Under the pieces are notes generated by a model, which ran no database searches, was not told the DNA's origin, and worked only from the letters and a program-made list of their open reading frames with translations. Positions 8,259 to 17,120 of a DNA stretch of 64,000 nucleotides are shown piece by piece (within the stretch, counting starts at the first letter, position 1; the number at the start of each line of letters is the position of its first letter). The stretch is from Marinomonas aquiplantarum (lineage in GTDB: Bacteria > Pseudomonadota > Gammaproteobacteria > Pseudomonadales > Marinomonadaceae): NCBI RefSeq assembly GCF_003314975.1, contig NZ_QNRF01000004.1, positions 124,001 to 188,000 on the forward strand. Reading direction: 5' to 3'. The position numbers were made by a program, and so were the translations under genes.

Positions 8259-9365
8259 ATGTCACTAGAGAATGACTCGACAGTTGATGAGCGATTGAAG
8301 GAAGAAAGCCGCGTAGCTCGTCTAATGAAAAGACCTGAGCTTGGTGCCGTGGCGGGAGCTTTACTTGTTGCCATCTTTTTTATGTTTACCGCTGATGGCT
8401 CTATGTTCACCTTATCTGGGATCATAAACATTCTATCGCCAGCAGCTCAATTAGGTATCTTGGCTATTGCTGCCGCCTTACTGATGATAGGCGGTGAGTT
8501 CGACCTTTCTATCGGTTCTATGGTGGCATTTGCCGGTTTAGTTTTCGGTTTTTGTGTGGTCAATTTTGATTTGCCTTTGATTTTAGCCATTCCAATTACC
8601 TTAATTTTCTGTGCTGGTGTAGGTGCGGTTAATGGACAAATTGTTCTTCGAACTGGCTTACCATCTTTTATCGTGACACTGGCTTTTCTCTTTATTCTAC
8701 GTGGTTTGTCGCTAGTTGGCTTGAAAGCGGCAACAGGTGGCTCTACTCAACTTCGCGGTGTGCGTGATGCGGTAGAAGGTGATCCATTAGCGCCTTTCTT
8801 TAGTGGCGATGCCTTCCAAGGTTTCTTCCAATGGGCTGCTTCTATGGGTTGGATTGACACTTTCCGCAGCGGTTTGCCAAAAGTGCCAGGTATACCTGTA
8901 GAGATTATTTGGTTCATCGTTTTAGCTGGTGTGGCAACGTACGTTCTGCTTAAAACCCCTGCTGGTAACTGGATCTTTGCTGCGGGTGGTGACAAAACAG
9001 CTGCCTCTAACTCTGGTGTGCCAGTTCGTAAAGTGAAAATTGCATTGTTTATGCTAACGGCTTCTTGTGCCGCATTGCTTGCTATTACTCAAGTACTGGA
9101 CGCAGGTAGTACCGATGCTCGTCGTGGTTTTATGAAAGAGTTTGAAGCCATTATTGCCGCGGTAATTGGTGGCTGCTTATTAACCGGTGGTTACGGCTCG
9201 GCAATTGGTGCCTTCTTTGGCTCTATTATCTTCGGTATGGTGGTGATTGGTTTGACTTACACCAATATCGACCAAGATTGGTTCCAAGTATTCCTAGGGT
9301 CAATGTTGTTGTTGGCGGTTATTTTCAATAACGCTATTCGTAAACGTGTGACAGGGGAGCGCTAA
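8259..9365 (+). CDS. Sugar-type ABC transporter permease
   Basis: Inner-membrane permease of the BPD_transp_2 (ribose/fructose) family, 368 residues from the chosen start. The conserved [16 protein letters not shown] segment and about ten transmembrane helices are visible; the ATPase-coupling region is near [26 protein letters not shown] at 8250-8255 supports the ATG at 8259, although the spacing is short; the ATG at 8241 lies upstream of that site and lacks its own. The next gene starts 1 nt after the stop, indicating translational coupling. Confidence 0.92.
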   Translation: MSLENDSTVDERLKEESRVARLMKRPELGAVAGALLVAIFFMFTADGSMFTLSGIINILSPAAQLGILAIAAALLMIGGEFDLSIGSMVAFAGLVFGFCVVNFDLPLILAIPITLIFCAGVGAVNGQIVLRTGLPSFIVTLAFLFILRGLSLVGLKAATGGSTQLRGVRDAVEGDPLAPFFSGDAFQGFFQWAASMGWIDTFRSGLPKVPGIPVEIIWFIVLAGVATYVLLKTPAGNWIFAAGGDKTAASNSGVPVRKVKIALFMLTASCAALLAITQVLDAGSTDARRGFMKEFEAIIAAVIGGCLLTGGYGSAIGAFFGSIIFGMVVIGLTYTNIDQDWFQVFLGSMLLLAVIFNNAIRKRVTGER

Positions 9366-9366
9366 T

Positions 9367-10146
9367 ATGTCTGAATCAATTCTTCATATGGATAACATTG
9401 AAAAGCATTTTGGTAATGTCATTGCGTTAAACGGTGTTAGTTTTGATGTTAAACCTGGTGAATGTCATTGTTTGTTAGGTGATAACGGGGCAGGTAAGTC
9501 GACCTTCATTAAAACCATGTCAGGTGTTTACCGCCCTAGCCAAGGACAAATCTACATGGGTGGCAAACCAGTACAATTCGGTAGCCCTCGTGATGCTATG
9601 GCGGCGGGTATTGCCTGTGTGTATCAAGATCTAGCGATGATTCCGCTGATGTCGGTAGCACGTAACTTCTTCATGGGACGTGAGCCAACAAAAGGTAAGT
9701 TTCTTTGGAAACGATTCGATACTGAGCACGCTGATGAAATCACCATGACCGAAATGAAAAAAATGGGGATCAACTTACGCAGCGCTGATCAAGCCGTAGG
9801 TACATTGTCGGGTGGTGAGCGTCAAACCGTTGCCATCGCTCGTGCTGTGTATTTTGGTGCAAAAGTATTGATTCTCGATGAGCCGACTTCTGCGCTAGGG
9901 GTACGTCAAACCTCTAATGTGTTGGCGACCATAGACAAAGTACGTGAACAGGGCGTCGGTGTGGTATTCATTAGTCACAACGTTCGACATGCTTTGGCCG
10001 TGGGAGATCGCTTTACGGTGCTAAATCGAGGTCAAACCTTAGGAACTGCAGCACGTGGTGAAATCACTTCTGATGAGCTGCAAGATTTAATGGCGGGTGG
10101 CCAAGAGCTGGCGCAATTAGAAGGGTCTTTAGGCGGTACAATCTAA
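9367..10146 (+). CDS. Sugar-type ABC transporter ATP-binding protein, single domain
   Basis: 259 residues with one complete nucleotide-binding domain: Walker A GDNGAGKS, signature LSGGE, Walker [12 protein letters not shown] and the switch histidine in VVFISHNV. Many ribose-type importers use a fused ~500-residue ATPase, so the single domain is closer to FrcA-type systems. It is the last gene of the three-gene operon, followed by a strong terminator. Confidence 0.93.
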   Translation: MSESILHMDNIEKHFGNVIALNGVSFDVKPGECHCLLGDNGAGKSTFIKTMSGVYRPSQGQIYMGGKPVQFGSPRDAMAAGIACVYQDLAMIPLMSVARNFFMGREPTKGKFLWKRFDTEHADEITMTEMKKMGINLRSADQAVGTLSGGERQTVAIARAVYFGAKVLILDEPTSALGVRQTSNVLATIDKVREQGVGVVFISHNVRHALAVGDRFTVLNRGQTLGTAARGEITSDELQDLMAGGQELAQLEGSLGGTI

Positions 10147-10169
10147 GGTGATTGTGTTTTCCGCAAGTA

Positions 10170-10197
10170 AAAAGGGCATCTGTTGATGCCCTTTTTT
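10170..10197. terminator. Rho-independent terminator after the sugar ABC operon
   Basis: Stem AAGGGCATC / GATGCCCTT with a TGTT loop, then six T. It lies between two converging genes and could act in both directions because the 5' side is A-rich. Confidence 0.88.
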
Positions 10198-10231
10198 GTG
10201 CTTTTCGTTTTCGTACGTTTTGCTGTTCGAG

Positions 10232-10852
10232 CTATCCGTTTTTAACCAATGATAATAGCTTTGCGGCTTCCGCTTGATTAATGCTATGACCCAGTTGCGC
10301 AATAGTCTGTAATGAGGTGTCTGCGCCTAAGGCGTTGAGTGCTTGGTAAGCCTCTCTAGCATATTGCACATGGATGACTTCATCTGCTTCCCCATGGAAA
10401 AAAGCAATTTGAGTTTGTGGCGGGGCGATTTGCGGTAAGGCGGCAAAACGTCCAGATAAAGAGATGACTCTGGACGCCAGAATAGGTTCAGCAAGTTGCG
10501 TCGTTGATAGGGACATAATGGCCCCTTGAGAAAAACCAATTAAACTGGTGTTCTGAAAAGGCATTTGATATTTGGTTTGCCAAGATTGCACACAATCAAT
10601 AAAGGAAGGTAAGGCTGCAGTAACTCTTTCCAGACGATTTTCCTCCGTCACGCCTCGTACGGAGAACCATTGGAGCCCTTGTCCTAAATCTGATGCTTGT
10701 GGGGCGACCACAGACACAACAGCAGCATTAGGTTGATGTTCGGCAATCAGTTTACCAAGCGGCTCCATACTCAGAGGAGATGCGCCAACGCCGTGAAATA
10801 ATAAAAACAAGTGTGATGGGGATGAGGGGCTTTGAATTACGATGGAAGTCAT
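10232..10852 (-). CDS. ypfH: Esterase YpfH (phospholipase/carboxylesterase family)
   Basis: 206-residue alpha/beta hydrolase. It matches the E. coli esterase YpfH along its length: LFHGVG near the N-terminus, QWFSVRGVTEENR, the nucleophile elbow GFSQGA, an acidic residue in HGEADEVI and the catalytic histidine in LGHSI. The family cleaves short acyl esters; the physiological substrate is unknown. It is monocistronic and cytoplasmic, with no signal peptide. Confidence 0.9.
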   Translation of the reverse strand: MTSIVIQSPSSPSHLFLLFHGVGASPLSMEPLGKLIAEHQPNAAVVSVVAPQASDLGQGLQWFSVRGVTEENRLERVTAALPSFIDCVQSWQTKYQMPFQNTSLIGFSQGAIMSLSTTQLAEPILASRVISLSGRFAALPQIAPPQTQIAFFHGEADEVIHVQYAREAYQALNALGADTSLQTIAQLGHSINQAEAAKLLSLVKNG

Positions 10853-10982
10853 GTTTATTTTTCCTTAAAGAATAAGGTCACTCTAAAAGTTATCCCATAT
10901 TAAATAAATGGTCGTTTTTGAAAGGCTTTATTTCTTTTTAAGGAATAGTTTGTTGTCAGTTTATGGAATAGGCTGACGTTAA

Positions 10983-11044
10983 GGAAAATACGAATAACAG
11001 GCTTTTATACACATGCTTAGGCAGAGGATTTGTCCGCACCTTGC
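10983..11044. repeat. Decayed mini-repeat with IS5-type ends
   Basis: The left end GGAAAATACGAATAA and the right end GATTTGTCCGCACCTTGC resemble, in inverted orientation, the IS5-group terminus GGAAGGTGCGAAYAAGTC seen in better copies in this window at 26757 and 27482. The left flank is TTAA, which fits the YTAR target of IS5-group elements; the right flank does not. It lies downstream of the diguanylate cyclase gene on its transcribed strand. Confidence 0.45.
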
Positions 11045-11097
11045 TGAGATATAGGCACGCTTAATTCAGAAGGAGGTAGCCCCACCGTGCGGCGGGA

Positions 11098-12258
11098 CTA
11101 AGACTCTTTAGGACAGCCATAAGCCTGATTGCGGCCACGCTTTTTGGCCTCGTACAAGGCTTGGTCTGCTGCTGAATAAATACTGTCAGAATTTAATTCT
11201 TCGAGTGATTCGGCGAAGGCAATACCAATGGAAATAGTTAGGTTGTCGGCTACTTTACTCATCGCGTGTTCGATATTGAGTGCTTCGATGGAAGCACGAA
11301 TCTTCTCAGCAATAGCCAGCGTCTTGTTATAATCTTGTTCATGGCAAAGGCAAGCAAACTCTTCACCACCCACTCGGTAGAACTCAATATTGCTGTTGGC
11401 TTTTTTCAAGGCTTTTAGGTGCTCTGAAATAAGCTGTAAGGCATGGTCTCCAGCAATGTGGCCCAGATGGTCGTTAAACAATTTGAAGTAGTCGATGTCG
11501 AAAATCATCAGTGAAAGAGGGCTTTGTTGTGCTTTGTATTCTCTGACATCGTGAGTGAGATGAAGGTTGAATTGGCGGCGATTGTATAGGCCTGTTAGTG
11601 GGTCTTCGATAGAGAGTTTATTCAGGTCATTCTTCTGTTTGAAAATCAGTGTTAGAGCATAGGACAGAACCGCTAACAACAAGATGAAAATAAGAATTAA
11701 CGTGTTGATAGCCATACTTATTTTAGACAGCTTTTGAACGTATCTATCGGTATGCTCTCGGATAAAAGCACTACCATGAGTGTACATGGCGGCACTGAAA
11801 ATTTTCACTTGCAGTAATTCGGCAAATATTTTGTCGAGATGCTCAGACGAACTGAGGTCACCTATTCTCAGTAATTGAATCAACGCATCTAAGTGGCTTT
11901 CGAAAGTGTTTAACTCTTCTTGTAGGTCGGTTTTGTCGAGATCTGACTTGAGGGTTCCCCAAACGACACGAATATTTTCGATACGATACTTTAGCTGTTC
12001 TGCTCGGTTAATGACGTCTTGTTTATCATTTTGAACTTGATATTGCTTGGTGAAATTGATTTCTTGATCGATTAAGGCTACTTGTAGGTTACTCTGTTGG
12101 AGTTGATAGCGGATTTCATGAGGCGTAATGCCTATGTGTCTGTGTATGTCTTTGATGTCTTGTTGGAAGCGCCATAAACCAATGGTTAACAGTACCAAGG
12201 CCGAGATGACGATCGGTATAACAACGAATTTAATCGGGTTGGACTTTAGCAATTGCAC
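11098..12258 (-). CDS. Membrane-bound diguanylate cyclase (GGDEF)
   Basis: 386 residues. An N-terminal helix (about 11-30) and a second near residue 185 bracket a periplasmic helical sensor region, followed by a C-terminal GGDEF domain with LTGLYNRRQF, the metal-binding segment MIFDIDYFKLFNDHLGH and an intact GGEEF active site. No RxxD inhibitory site precedes GGEEF. The start is GTG, immediately abutting the TAA of the upstream periplasmic protein gene, so translation is probably coupled. The product would make cyclic di-GMP in response to a signal received by, or passed from, that partner. Confidence 0.9.
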   Translation of the reverse strand: MQLLKSNPIKFVVIPIVISALVLLTIGLWRFQQDIKDIHRHIGITPHEIRYQLQQSNLQVALIDQEINFTKQYQVQNDKQDVINRAEQLKYRIENIRVVWGTLKSDLDKTDLQEELNTFESHLDALIQLLRIGDLSSSEHLDKIFAELLQVKIFSAAMYTHGSAFIREHTDRYVQKLSKISMAINTLILIFILLLAVLSYALTLIFKQKNDLNKLSIEDPLTGLYNRRQFNLHLTHDVREYKAQQSPLSLMIFDIDYFKLFNDHLGHIAGDHALQLISEHLKALKKANSNIEFYRVGGEEFACLCHEQDYNKTLAIAEKIRASIEALNIEHAMSKVADNLTISIGIAFAESLEELNSDSIYSAADQALYEAKKRGRNQAYGCPKES

Positions 12259-12753
12259 TTATTTGACCTTTACTATTTGGTGAAGGCTCCAGACCCATAG
12301 GTCACCTTCATTCATACCAAGTTTTAGCATTTCTTCACGATCTGGCCAAACTAACCAATACGGTCCCTTGTCATTGATTTCAAAGGCTTTCCCATCTAAC
12401 GCAATGGCTAACATAGCCGTTTGTAATTCTACTGCATCGGCATTCATAATAACGGCATAATCATCGCTAGCAACGAGATAAAGTTGTTGAAAATCTGCAA
12501 GCCCTGCATCGTGCAAAAGGTCGCTTAATTTAGGGCCAATAAAGTTGCCAGATGCACGCCAAATGGTCGAAAAATTCGATTGGTATAATGGGAATTTCGT
12601 TAGGTCCGCATATCCATAATGTTTGCCGTTTATGGTTAAGCTATATTCTTGAGCTTGATCAGGAATAGGGAGTGTTTGTCGGTAAGGGCTTAACTCAGCG
12701 GATAGCACGAAACTACTGAAAACGCAGAGGATCAGTGCAAACAGGGCTTTCAT
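12259..12753 (-). CDS. Periplasmic protein related to molybdopterin-binding oxidoreductase domains
   Basis: 164 residues with a signal peptide ending near residue 19 (VLSA). The pattern YSLTINGKHYGYADL, GPKLSDLLHDAGL, YLVASDDYAVIMNADA, DKGPYWLVWP and VWSLHQIVKV is that of the small stand-alone sulfite-oxidase-like fold. The cysteine that binds molybdenum in true enzymes is not seen. It is joined without a gap to a membrane diguanylate cyclase gene, so a sensory rather than catalytic role is likely. That role is inference. Confidence 0.72.
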   Translation of the reverse strand: MKALFALILCVFSSFVLSAELSPYRQTLPIPDQAQEYSLTINGKHYGYADLTKFPLYQSNFSTIWRASGNFIGPKLSDLLHDAGLADFQQLYLVASDDYAVIMNADAVELQTAMLAIALDGKAFEINDKGPYWLVWPDREEMLKLGMNEGDLWVWSLHQIVKVK

Positions 12754-12821
12754 GGAATTGGACTCTAAAGCTAAAGATATAATGCTAGCCTAGATCATAA
12801 TAAGAATCGACCTTAGTGTCG

Positions 12822-12852
12822 TAAAAAGACTCTGTTTATTGGAACAGAGTCT
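12822..12852 (-). terminator. Terminator of the amidotransferase gene
   Basis: Read on the minus strand, stem AGACTCTGTT / AACAGAGTCT is followed by a run of five T, 10 nt beyond the stop of the gene starting at 13569. Confidence 0.8.
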
Positions 12853-12861
12853 CACTAAAAG

Positions 12862-13569
12862 TTATGAAGATTGCAAAAATTGCGTTATCCAGACCATTAA
12901 AGCTTGGTTTTGAATATCGCTTTCCGACAAACTTTGACGTGCTGCTGTCACCACGTTTGGTGACAGTGTTGTGGCTTCATATAGGGTGATCAGATCAGCT
13001 TCGTAAGCCTTGGAAAATTCCGGATGGCCTTGGAAGGTGATAATGCGATCTTGATAGATTAATCCCGCATAGGGACAAAATTCCGAACTCAGAAAAACCG
13101 CCATTTTGTCTGGCTTATGGATGACCTGATCTTGGTGAAAAGCACAGAATGCAATTTCAGTTTGGTTGGGAAGGGTAGGAATAGTCCCCTGTACTTGATA
13201 ATGATGAACGCCTACACCCCATCCGCCCTCAAACTTGGTAACGCTGCCGCCGAGTGCCAAGGCGATGATTTGATGACCAAAGCAAATACCTACTAGCACC
13301 TGACCTCGTGCATCGATGTCTCGAATAAAGTCGCATAATCGTAATATCCAAGGCTCGTCTCCGTAGGCATCGGACTTTGATCCAGTGATTAGCCAAGCAT
13401 CACAGATTTCTGTGTTATCAGGAAATTGATCTAATCGAACATCAAATATCTCAAATTCGAGCTGCGGATCAATGTGACCCATTTGATCCGCAAACATTTG
13501 CGCGTAGGTTGGGTAATGTTCCCTTAATGGTTCTGGTGTGATACCAGCAGCAAGAATACCGATTTTCAT
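12862..13569 (-). CDS. Class I glutamine amidotransferase-like protein
   Basis: 235 residues of the GATase-1 fold as a free-standing protein. The nucleophile is in GICFGHQ and the His-Glu pair in FQGHPEF; LITGSKSDAY forms the expected oxyanion region. Members of this stand-alone group resemble GuaA-type amidotransferases or gamma-glutamyl-polyamine hydrolases, but lack a synthetase partner. No synthetase lies nearby, so the nitrogen acceptor is unknown. Confidence 0.88.
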   Translation of the reverse strand: MKIGILAAGITPEPLREHYPTYAQMFADQMGHIDPQLEFEIFDVRLDQFPDNTEICDAWLITGSKSDAYGDEPWILRLCDFIRDIDARGQVLVGICFGHQIIALALGGSVTKFEGGWGVGVHHYQVQGTIPTLPNQTEIAFCAFHQDQVIHKPDKMAVFLSSEFCPYAGLIYQDRIITFQGHPEFSKAYEADLITLYEATTLSPNVVTAARQSLSESDIQNQALMVWITQFLQSS

Positions 13570-13745
13570 GCTTTTTTATATCCTCAAAAACAGCGTATTA
13601 AGATTGGACCTGCATGCGACTTTAAACTTGGATTGTAGCGCGCTGGCAGTTTGATAAGCGACGTAAACCAGCCCGATATAGGAAGGGATTTTACAATATG
13701 AGTCAAGCTGTTTAGAAAGCTAGATTTTAATAGAGTACTAGGCAT

Positions 13746-13784
13746 AAAAAAATGGCATGAAAAATTGTATTCTCATGCCATTTT
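13746..13784 (-). terminator. Terminator of the AGCS symporter gene
   Basis: A 12-bp perfect stem (AAAATGGCATGA at 13749-13760 with TCATGCCATTTT at 13773-13784) and, on the minus strand, a T run. It is positioned 30 bp after the symporter stop codon. Confidence 0.88.
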
Positions 13785-13812
13785 ATGGATTCATTTAATC
13801 CATAAGTATGGA

Positions 13813-15222
13813 TTATTTTTGTTCGGTTTTTTCATCCCAAACAGACAAGTCGATGTCCTTTTTCAACTCAGGGTAATCATCTGAGTTAAAGATAGGAGTA
13901 TGAGTTTTGTTCTGTTTTATATAGTCTTTTGTGAGCTTAACCACTAAGCCAGAAAGCAGTGTAATGGCAATTAAGTTAATGGTTGCCATCAAGCCCATTG
14001 CCGCGTCTGCAGCGTTAAAGACCATTGCTACGCTTTCGTATGCACCCCAAGGTATCATCGCCAGAGCCAGAACTCGTAAAATGAAAATGCCTGGTTTATT
14101 AGCCCATTTTAGGTAGGTTAATGCATTTTCCGCGTAGCTGTAGTTACCAATGATGGAGGTGAAAGCAAAGAAGAAAATAGCGATCGCTACGAAATAATGA
14201 CCAAAACCACCAATATGATGAGACATGGCGGTTTGCGTTAGAACGATACCAGACTCGCCATTGCCCATTACACCAGAAAGCAAAATCATGAGAGCTGTGG
14301 CTGTACAGATTAGCAAGGTGTCAATAAAGACGCCTAATGACTGAACCATGCCCTGTGACGATGGGTGATGTGGATTCGGAGTAGCGACTGCGGCAATGTT
14401 TGGTGCCGACCCCATACCCGCTTCGTTTGAGAAAAGACCACGCTTGATACCATTTAGCATGGCACCGGCAACACCGCCAGCGGCTTGTTCAAAGCCAAAA
14501 GCGCTTTTGAAGATCATGGCAAAGGCGGCAGGTACATCGCTGATATTCATGGCGATGATGTAAAATGCCAAAAGCAGATATACGATGGCCATGAAAGGGA
14601 CAACGATTTCAGCAAAACGAGCGATTTTACGGATGCCACCAAAAATAACGATGGCAGCCAATGCCATAATCACTAAGCCCGTGGTGAGTTTAGGCACACC
14701 AAATGCACCTTCGACAGCACCTGCAATTGAGTTGGCCTGCACAGCATTGAAGACTAAGCCAAACGCTAAGATCAAAGACAGAGAAAAAATCGCGCCAGCC
14801 CAAGGTGCTTTTAGACCTTTGCTGATGTAAAACGCTGGCCCACCTCGTAATTGACCATGTTGATCTCTGACTTTATAAACCTGAGCAAGTGTGCTTTCAG
14901 CGTAAGCGGTCGCCATGCCTATTAAAGCCACCACCCACATCCAGAAGATCGCGCCCGCACCACCTAGAGCCAGTGCAACGGCGACACCTGCCATGTTTCC
15001 TGTGCCGACACGGGAAGCCAAACTGGTGCAAAGTGCCTGAAAGGGAGTAATGCCGCCTCGATCATGTTGAGGTGCCTTGAAAACGGTGCGAACAAACTCA
15101 GGGAATTGGCGTATCTGTATAAAGCCAAGACGAATGGTGAAGAAAATACCAACAGCCAGTAAGCCGTAGATTAGAATATAGCCCCAAAATAGGGTATTTA
15201 ACGAGTCAATAATAGTCGCCAT
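13813..15222 (-). CDS. Sodium:alanine/glycine symporter, AGCS family
   Basis: 469 residues, about eleven transmembrane helices. AGCS signatures are present: RGGITPFQALCTSLASRVG near the N-terminus, RGGPAFYISKGL, and KRGLFSNEAGMGSAPN in the second half. It imports alanine or glycine with sodium. The 5' leader contains short inverted repeats but no recognisable glycine riboswitch. It is followed by a strong terminator and appears monocistronic. Confidence 0.94.
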   Translation of the reverse strand: MATIIDSLNTLFWGYILIYGLLAVGIFFTIRLGFIQIRQFPEFVRTVFKAPQHDRGGITPFQALCTSLASRVGTGNMAGVAVALALGGAGAIFWMWVVALIGMATAYAESTLAQVYKVRDQHGQLRGGPAFYISKGLKAPWAGAIFSLSLILAFGLVFNAVQANSIAGAVEGAFGVPKLTTGLVIMALAAIVIFGGIRKIARFAEIVVPFMAIVYLLLAFYIIAMNISDVPAAFAMIFKSAFGFEQAAGGVAGAMLNGIKRGLFSNEAGMGSAPNIAAVATPNPHHPSSQGMVQSLGVFIDTLLICTATALMILLSGVMGNGESGIVLTQTAMSHHIGGFGHYFVAIAIFFFAFTSIIGNYSYAENALTYLKWANKPGIFILRVLALAMIPWGAYESVAMVFNAADAAMGLMATINLIAITLLSGLVVKLTKDYIKQNKTHTPIFNSDDYPELKKDIDLSVWDEKTEQK

Positions 15223-15445
15223 GTGGCACTCCCAAATTTATGTTTTTCATTATTAGGGTGGGGGAAAGACTTCAATAAAGTCTAATAAAGAGTGATTCTT
15301 TTAGAGTCACTATTCTGTAAAAGGCAGCAAGACTAGCGTCTAAAAAAAAATAGGCAAGTTAAAATGGATAAAAAATGTTTAAATTTGGTGCATTTTTCTT
15401 GCAATGCTTCTGTTTGTGCGTGTTTTTGGTGCGAATTTTTGGCTT

Positions 15446-15486
15446 TTAAAAAGAAAAAGGCGCTTAAAAACAGTGAGATAAGCGCC
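15446..15486 (-). terminator. Terminator at the end of the phosphonate transport cluster
   Basis: On the minus strand a stem GGCGCTTA / TAAGCGCC is followed by TTTTTCTTTTT, just after the stop of the HAD gene. It ends the phn-EamA-HAD gene series. Confidence 0.8.
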
Positions 15487-15494
15487 CTAAGGAA

Positions 15495-16151
15495 TCATCT
15501 CAGGCTGAGGGTCTTCCACTGGCGTTGTTGGGCAATATTGGTAAGTATTGGATCTGGATCAACGGCAATGGGGTGACCTACTTTTTCCAGTAACGGAAGG
15601 TCATTGTGAGAATCACTATAGAAATAGCTCCCTGACATGGATTCGCCGTGTTGCTCAGCCCATGCCTGAGCGCGTGTGACTTTTCCTTCGCGGAAGGTTG
15701 GTGTACCGATGATTTCACCGGTAATTTTTCCATCTTGAACGTCGATGTCGACTCCTAAGGCATGTTTCACCCCAAGATAGCGAGCAATAGGTGCGACCAA
15801 ATGAATGCCTGTGGCCGAAATGATGATGACTTGATCGCCTGCATCATGGTGTTTCTGTAATAACATTCGGGCTTTTGGTAACGCCATAGTGATAATGACA
15901 TCCTGGATGAAAGCTTGGATCAGTGTGTCGACTTGATCAAATGTTAAGTGGCGTAGTGGGGATAAGGTGTATCGCATATAAGTCGCTAGATCCAAAGTGC
16001 CTGCGTCATACTCTTCCATATAAGCGAGGTTTTGGGCGAGAAAATCGTCTGGTGTGGGAATATTATTGTGAGCAGCAATGTATTCAGAGAATGCTTGCGC
16101 GGTATCACCCGCGACTAACGTGTTATCAAGATCAAAAAATGCGAGTGCCAT
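15495..16151 (-). CDS. HAD superfamily IB phosphatase (SerB/CicA-like)
   Basis: 218-residue cytoplasmic HAD hydrolase. Motif I is FFDLDNTLV with nucleophile Asp and acid Asp, motif II is IIISATG, and motif III is SDSHNDLPLL, the subfamily IB arrangement of phosphoserine phosphatase relatives with a helical cap. It is the last gene of the phosphonate transport cluster, 36 bp from the EamA gene. It is not a PhnX-type phosphonatase: the class I cap and Schiff-base lysine arrangement of PhnX is not seen. A role on a phosphate ester made from the imported compound is possible but unproven. Confidence 0.85.
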   Translation of the reverse strand: MALAFFDLDNTLVAGDTAQAFSEYIAAHNNIPTPDDFLAQNLAYMEEYDAGTLDLATYMRYTLSPLRHLTFDQVDTLIQAFIQDVIITMALPKARMLLQKHHDAGDQVIIISATGIHLVAPIARYLGVKHALGVDIDVQDGKITGEIIGTPTFREGKVTRAQAWAEQHGESMSGSYFYSDSHNDLPLLEKVGHPIAVDPDPILTNIAQQRQWKTLSLR

Positions 16152-16187
16152 TCTGGCTCCTTGTAATGTTAAAAGATGCGCTTGGAT

Positions 16188-17108
16188 TTAACCCAGCGCC
16201 ACGGCGATTAAACCGATAAACGTCATAAGAACCCCGAGAATTTTCGGGCCCTTTAAAGATTCACCAAAACCAATTACGGCAAACAGAACGCCCAACGGAA
16301 TGCTCAATTGCCTAAATGCCACGACATAACTGACATTATCGACAAACGCCATACTGAGAATGACCAGCGAATAGGTTCCCAGCATCAGGCCACCAGTTAG
16401 CAGGGCGGCTTGCCATTGATGACGAACCAGCTCGGCACATTCACGACGTTGTGTTTGAGTGCTAATCACAAACCAAATCATCCAGATGACGGCAAAAGCG
16501 CTTTGCAAGGTCACGTAGACCAAGGCAACTTCACTTGGGCTAGCGAGCAGATTTCCCGAAGCGTCGGTTAACCCCCTCATTAATTGCGTGGCTTTGTTAT
16601 CAACCAAGGAATAACCGGCTGTAGCAAAGGCCGCAACAAGGGCAAAAAAAGTCGTCCGATTTCGGTAATTAGCCAGTTTGAATTCACTAAAACTGGGTAA
16701 TGGAATGAACAGACAGCCAAGTATAATCAACGTCATGCCAATAACCGCTTGCAGTGAAACCGCTTCTTGTTGCCCGAGGACAAAGGTGGAAATGCCCACA
16801 ATGATTAAAGGCGAGGAACGAGCAATTGGATAGGCAATGGACATATCCCCTGCGTTATAAGCTTCGGCTAATCCCCATAGGTATATGGATTGGCATAGTC
16901 CCGTCAGTAAGAGCAGTATCAATATTTCTTGGTTGAACGCGAGAATGAGTGACCCGTGAAGCATCACAAAAGGTGAAAAGATCAACGCGCCAGCGACCAT
17001 GGTCAGGAAAAAGAAAGCCAATGTTGGGCTGGTCTTTTTGCCAAAAAAGTTCCAGCCCGCATGCATGAAGGTCGATATGATAACTAAAGCAATGGCGGTC
17101 AGGCTCAT
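16188..17108 (-). CDS. EamA/DMT family transporter
   Basis: 306 residues with ten predicted helices made of two EamA repeats (MSLTAIALVIISTFMHAGWNF at the start of the first; YSLVDN and LVILSMAFVDNVSYVVAFRQLS in the second). Such proteins export or import small metabolites. It starts 12 nt after the fused phosphonate permease stop and is probably in the same transcript. Its substrate is unknown. Confidence 0.88.
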   Translation of the reverse strand: MSLTAIALVIISTFMHAGWNFFGKKTSPTLAFFFLTMVAGALIFSPFVMLHGSLILAFNQEILILLLLTGLCQSIYLWGLAEAYNAGDMSIAYPIARSSPLIIVGISTFVLGQQEAVSLQAVIGMTLIILGCLFIPLPSFSEFKLANYRNRTTFFALVAAFATAGYSLVDNKATQLMRGLTDASGNLLASPSEVALVYVTLQSAFAVIWMIWFVISTQTQRRECAELVRHQWQAALLTGGLMLGTYSLVILSMAFVDNVSYVVAFRQLSIPLGVLFAVIGFGESLKGPKILGVLMTFIGLIAVALG

Positions 17109-17120
17109 TTCGTTCGTTTC

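Noticed and set aside
11069..11097. GC-rich hairpin TAGCCCCACCG / CGGCGGGACTA near the cyclase stop
   Set aside because: Two mismatches, a two-base loop and no T run; not convincing as a terminator or RNA gene.
15223..15330. Possible glycine riboswitch before the AGCS symporter
   Set aside because: The leader has small inverted repeats but none of the conserved glycine-aptamer segments.
15364..15576. 70-residue open frame on the + strand
   Set aside because: Cysteine-rich, no ribosome site, overlaps the HAD gene terminator and coding end; no sign of a real protein.
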